A DNA stretch of 64,000 bases, taken from the NCBI RefSeq assembly GCF_039543825.1, contig NZ_BAABKM010000002.1, positions 1,024,133 through 1,088,132 on the forward strand, written 5' to 3'. This stretch comes from Nocardioides conyzicola. Its GTDB lineage: Bacteria; Actinomycetota; Actinomycetes; Propionibacteriales; Nocardioidaceae. Below, piece after piece: positions 62,667 to 64,000 of this stretch. Both the position numbers and the translations under genes were made by a program. The notes under the pieces are model-generated. The model was not told the DNA's origin. It was given only the letters and a program-made list of their open reading frames with translations, and ran no database searches. How positions within the stretch are numbered: the first letter of the stretch is position 1; the number at the start of each line of letters is the position of its first letter.

Positions 62667-64000
62667 ATGGACCAGAACATCACCCCGCATGTGCTCCCCA
62701 CCGCGTGCGACTTCACCGTCTTCGGCGGGACGGGTGACCTGGCGCTCCGCAAGCTGCTGCCGGCGCTCTACCACCGCGACCTCGAGGGCCAGCTGCCCGC
62801 CGACTACCGGATCCTCGGCGTCTCCCGCTCCGACCTGGACGACGCCGGCTGGCGCGCCGAGGTGCGGACCGCGCTCGGCGTCCACGTCGACGCCGCCGAC
62901 CTGTACGACGGCGCCGTGGACCGCTTCCTGGCCCGGCTCTTCCACCTCAACCTCGACGCCGAGGCCCCCGAGGACTGGGACCGCTTCCACGCGCTGCTCA
63001 AGGACCGACCGCACCCGGAGGAGGCCGTCCGGGTCTTCTACCTCGCCGTCGCCCCGAAGCTCTTCGGCTCGATCTGCCAGCGCCTCGACGAGATCGGCGT
63101 CGTCGACGAGCACGCCCGCGTCGTGCTGGAGAAGCCGATCGGCCACGACCTGGCGTCGGCCCGCGAGGTCAACGACGCGGTCGGCCGGGTCTTCGCCGAG
63201 CCGCAGATCTTCCGGATCGACCACTACCTCGGCAAGGAGAGCGTCCAGAACCTCCTGGTGACGCGCTTCGCCAACACCTTCCTCGAGCCGCTGTGGAACT
63301 CGCGCTGGGTCGACCACGTCGAGATCACCGTCTCCGAGACCGTCGGGGTCGGTGGCCGCGGCGAGTACTACGACAACGCCGGCGCACTGCGCGACATGGT
63401 GCAGAACCACCTGCTGCAGCTGCTCTGCCTGGTGGCGATGGAGCCCCCGACGTACGTCGGCCGCGAGACCGTCCGCGACGAGAAGGTCAAGGTGCTCCAG
63501 GCGCTGCGGCCGATGGCGGCCGAGGACGTGGACCGCGACACCGTGCGCGGCCGGTACGACGCCGGCCTGGTCGACGGCGTCGCCGTGCCGTCGTACGCCG
63601 ACGACCTGGGACACGGGGGCTCGCGCACCGAGACCTTCGTGGCCCTCAAGACCGAGGTGCAGAACTGGCGATGGGCCGGGGTGCCGTTCTACCTGCGCAC
63701 CGGCAAGAGGATGGACCGACGGGCGTCCGAGATCGTGGTGGTGTTCAAGGAGCCCCCGCACTCGATGTTCCCCGGGGCCGAGGGCACTACCGCGCCGAAC
63801 CGGCTGCACATCCTGGTCCAGCCCGACGAGGGCATGCGCCTGCACCTCACCGCCAAGGAGCCCGGCCCGGGGGGCTACCGCCTCCGGCCGGTCTCCTTGG
63901 ACCTCAGCTACGCCACCGCCTTCGACGCGCGGCTGCCCGACGCCTACGAGCGGCTGCTGATGGACGTCATCAAGGGCAACCCGACGCTCTTCATGCGCCG
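62667..64000 (+). CDS. zwf: Glucose-6-phosphate 1-dehydrogenase, cut by the window end
   Basis: The first 444 codons of a G6PD; the C-terminus lies outside. The N-terminal NADP-binding strand is FTVFGGTGDLALRKLLPALY, the catalytic signature is RIDHYLGKESVQNLL (His/Lys), and EVQNWRWAGVPFYLRTGKRM is the substrate-binding segment. It makes 6-phosphogluconolactone and NADPH, the entry to the pentose phosphate and Entner-Doudoroff routes. ATG 62667 follows TACCGT by 7 bases with no ribosome-binding site, so a leaderless mRNA is likely. It is divergent from a ROK regulator. Confidence 0.95.
   Translation, partial: MDQNITPHVLPTACDFTVFGGTGDLALRKLLPALYHRDLEGQLPADYRILGVSRSDLDDAGWRAEVRTALGVHVDAADLYDGAVDRFLARLFHLNLDAEAPEDWDRFHALLKDRPHPEEAVRVFYLAVAPKLFGSICQRLDEIGVVDEHARVVLEKPIGHDLASAREVNDAVGRVFAEPQIFRIDHYLGKESVQNLLVTRFANTFLEPLWNSRWVDHVEITVSETVGVGGRGEYYDNAGALRDMVQNHLLQLLCLVAMEPPTYVGRETVRDEKVKVLQALRPMAAEDVDRDTVRGRYDAGLVDGVAVPSYADDLGHGGSRTETFVALKTEVQNWRWAGVPFYLRTGKRMDRRASEIVVVFKEPPHSMFPGAEGTTAPNRLHILVQPDEGMRLHLTAKEPGPGGYRLRPVSLDLSYATAFDARLPDAYERLLMDVIKGNPTLFMR

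Overview
The window is chromosomal DNA from a high-GC Gram-positive actinobacterium. The protein sequences look most like the Nocardioides / Propionibacteriales group: an Mce operon, MacS-type histidine kinase, HadA/HadB-type dehydratases, a MenJ-like reductase, and frequent GTG/TTG starts. I see no insertion sequence, integrase, CRISPR array or rRNA. Coding density is very high, many genes overlap by 4 bases (ATGA/GTGA) or share TGATG, and no gene-free stretch exceeds about 240 bases.

Layout. (1) 1-2172, plus strand: end of a sensor kinase, its NarL-type regulator, and a secreted Cys/His hydrolase. (2) 2178-6955: two aldo/keto reductases, an ECF42-type sigma factor with a DGPF/YCII partner, a divergent DUF2975 plus HTH pair, and a second DGPF gene. 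Both DGPF genes carry a matching TGTCGA...CGTC promoter. (3) 6977-15804, minus strand: a tightly coupled run of hydroxyacid-oxoacid transhydrogenase-like Fe-ADH, FAD/Fe-S D-2-hydroxyacid dehydrogenase, a 27-residue membrane peptide, a methyltransferase, a membrane-anchored beta-propeller, topoisomerase IB, a macrodomain protein and an acyltransferase. (4) 15864-25888, plus strand: a GH5 glycosidase followed by a seven-gene operon that looks like an exopolysaccharide synthesis and export system. Its core is a processive family-2 glycosyltransferase fused to a MshEN-type (c-di-GMP binding family) domain. This is the best candidate for an undescribed system. (5) 25885-29565, minus strand: tandem Nudix protein, MenJ-like reductase and two secreted proteins.

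(6) 29672-53836, minus strand: the transcription/translation core, read as tRNA-Trp, secE, nusG, rplK, rplA, a 2-hydroxyacid dehydrogenase, rplJ, rplL, then a complete Mce lipid-import operon (ATPase, two permeases, MceA-F, two Mce-associated proteins, one fused to a J-like domain), then rpoB and rpoC. The Mce operon sits between rplL and rpoB, the interval where Mycobacterium tuberculosis keeps its orphan Mce ATPase mkl/mceG. (7) 53994-57178, plus strand: aspartate aminotransferase, adenosine deaminase and two DUF4190 membrane proteins. (8) 57182-59479, minus strand: tRNA-Thr, tRNA-Met, rpmG, hadA, hadB, murB. (9) 59554-64000: amidase, DoxX-like protein and ROK regulator on the minus strand, with zwf (cut by the window end) divergent from the ROK gene.

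A recurring signal is a -10-like hexamer ending 6-7 bases before the start codon with no Shine-Dalgarno sequence. This suggests many leaderless mRNAs and was used to choose several starts.
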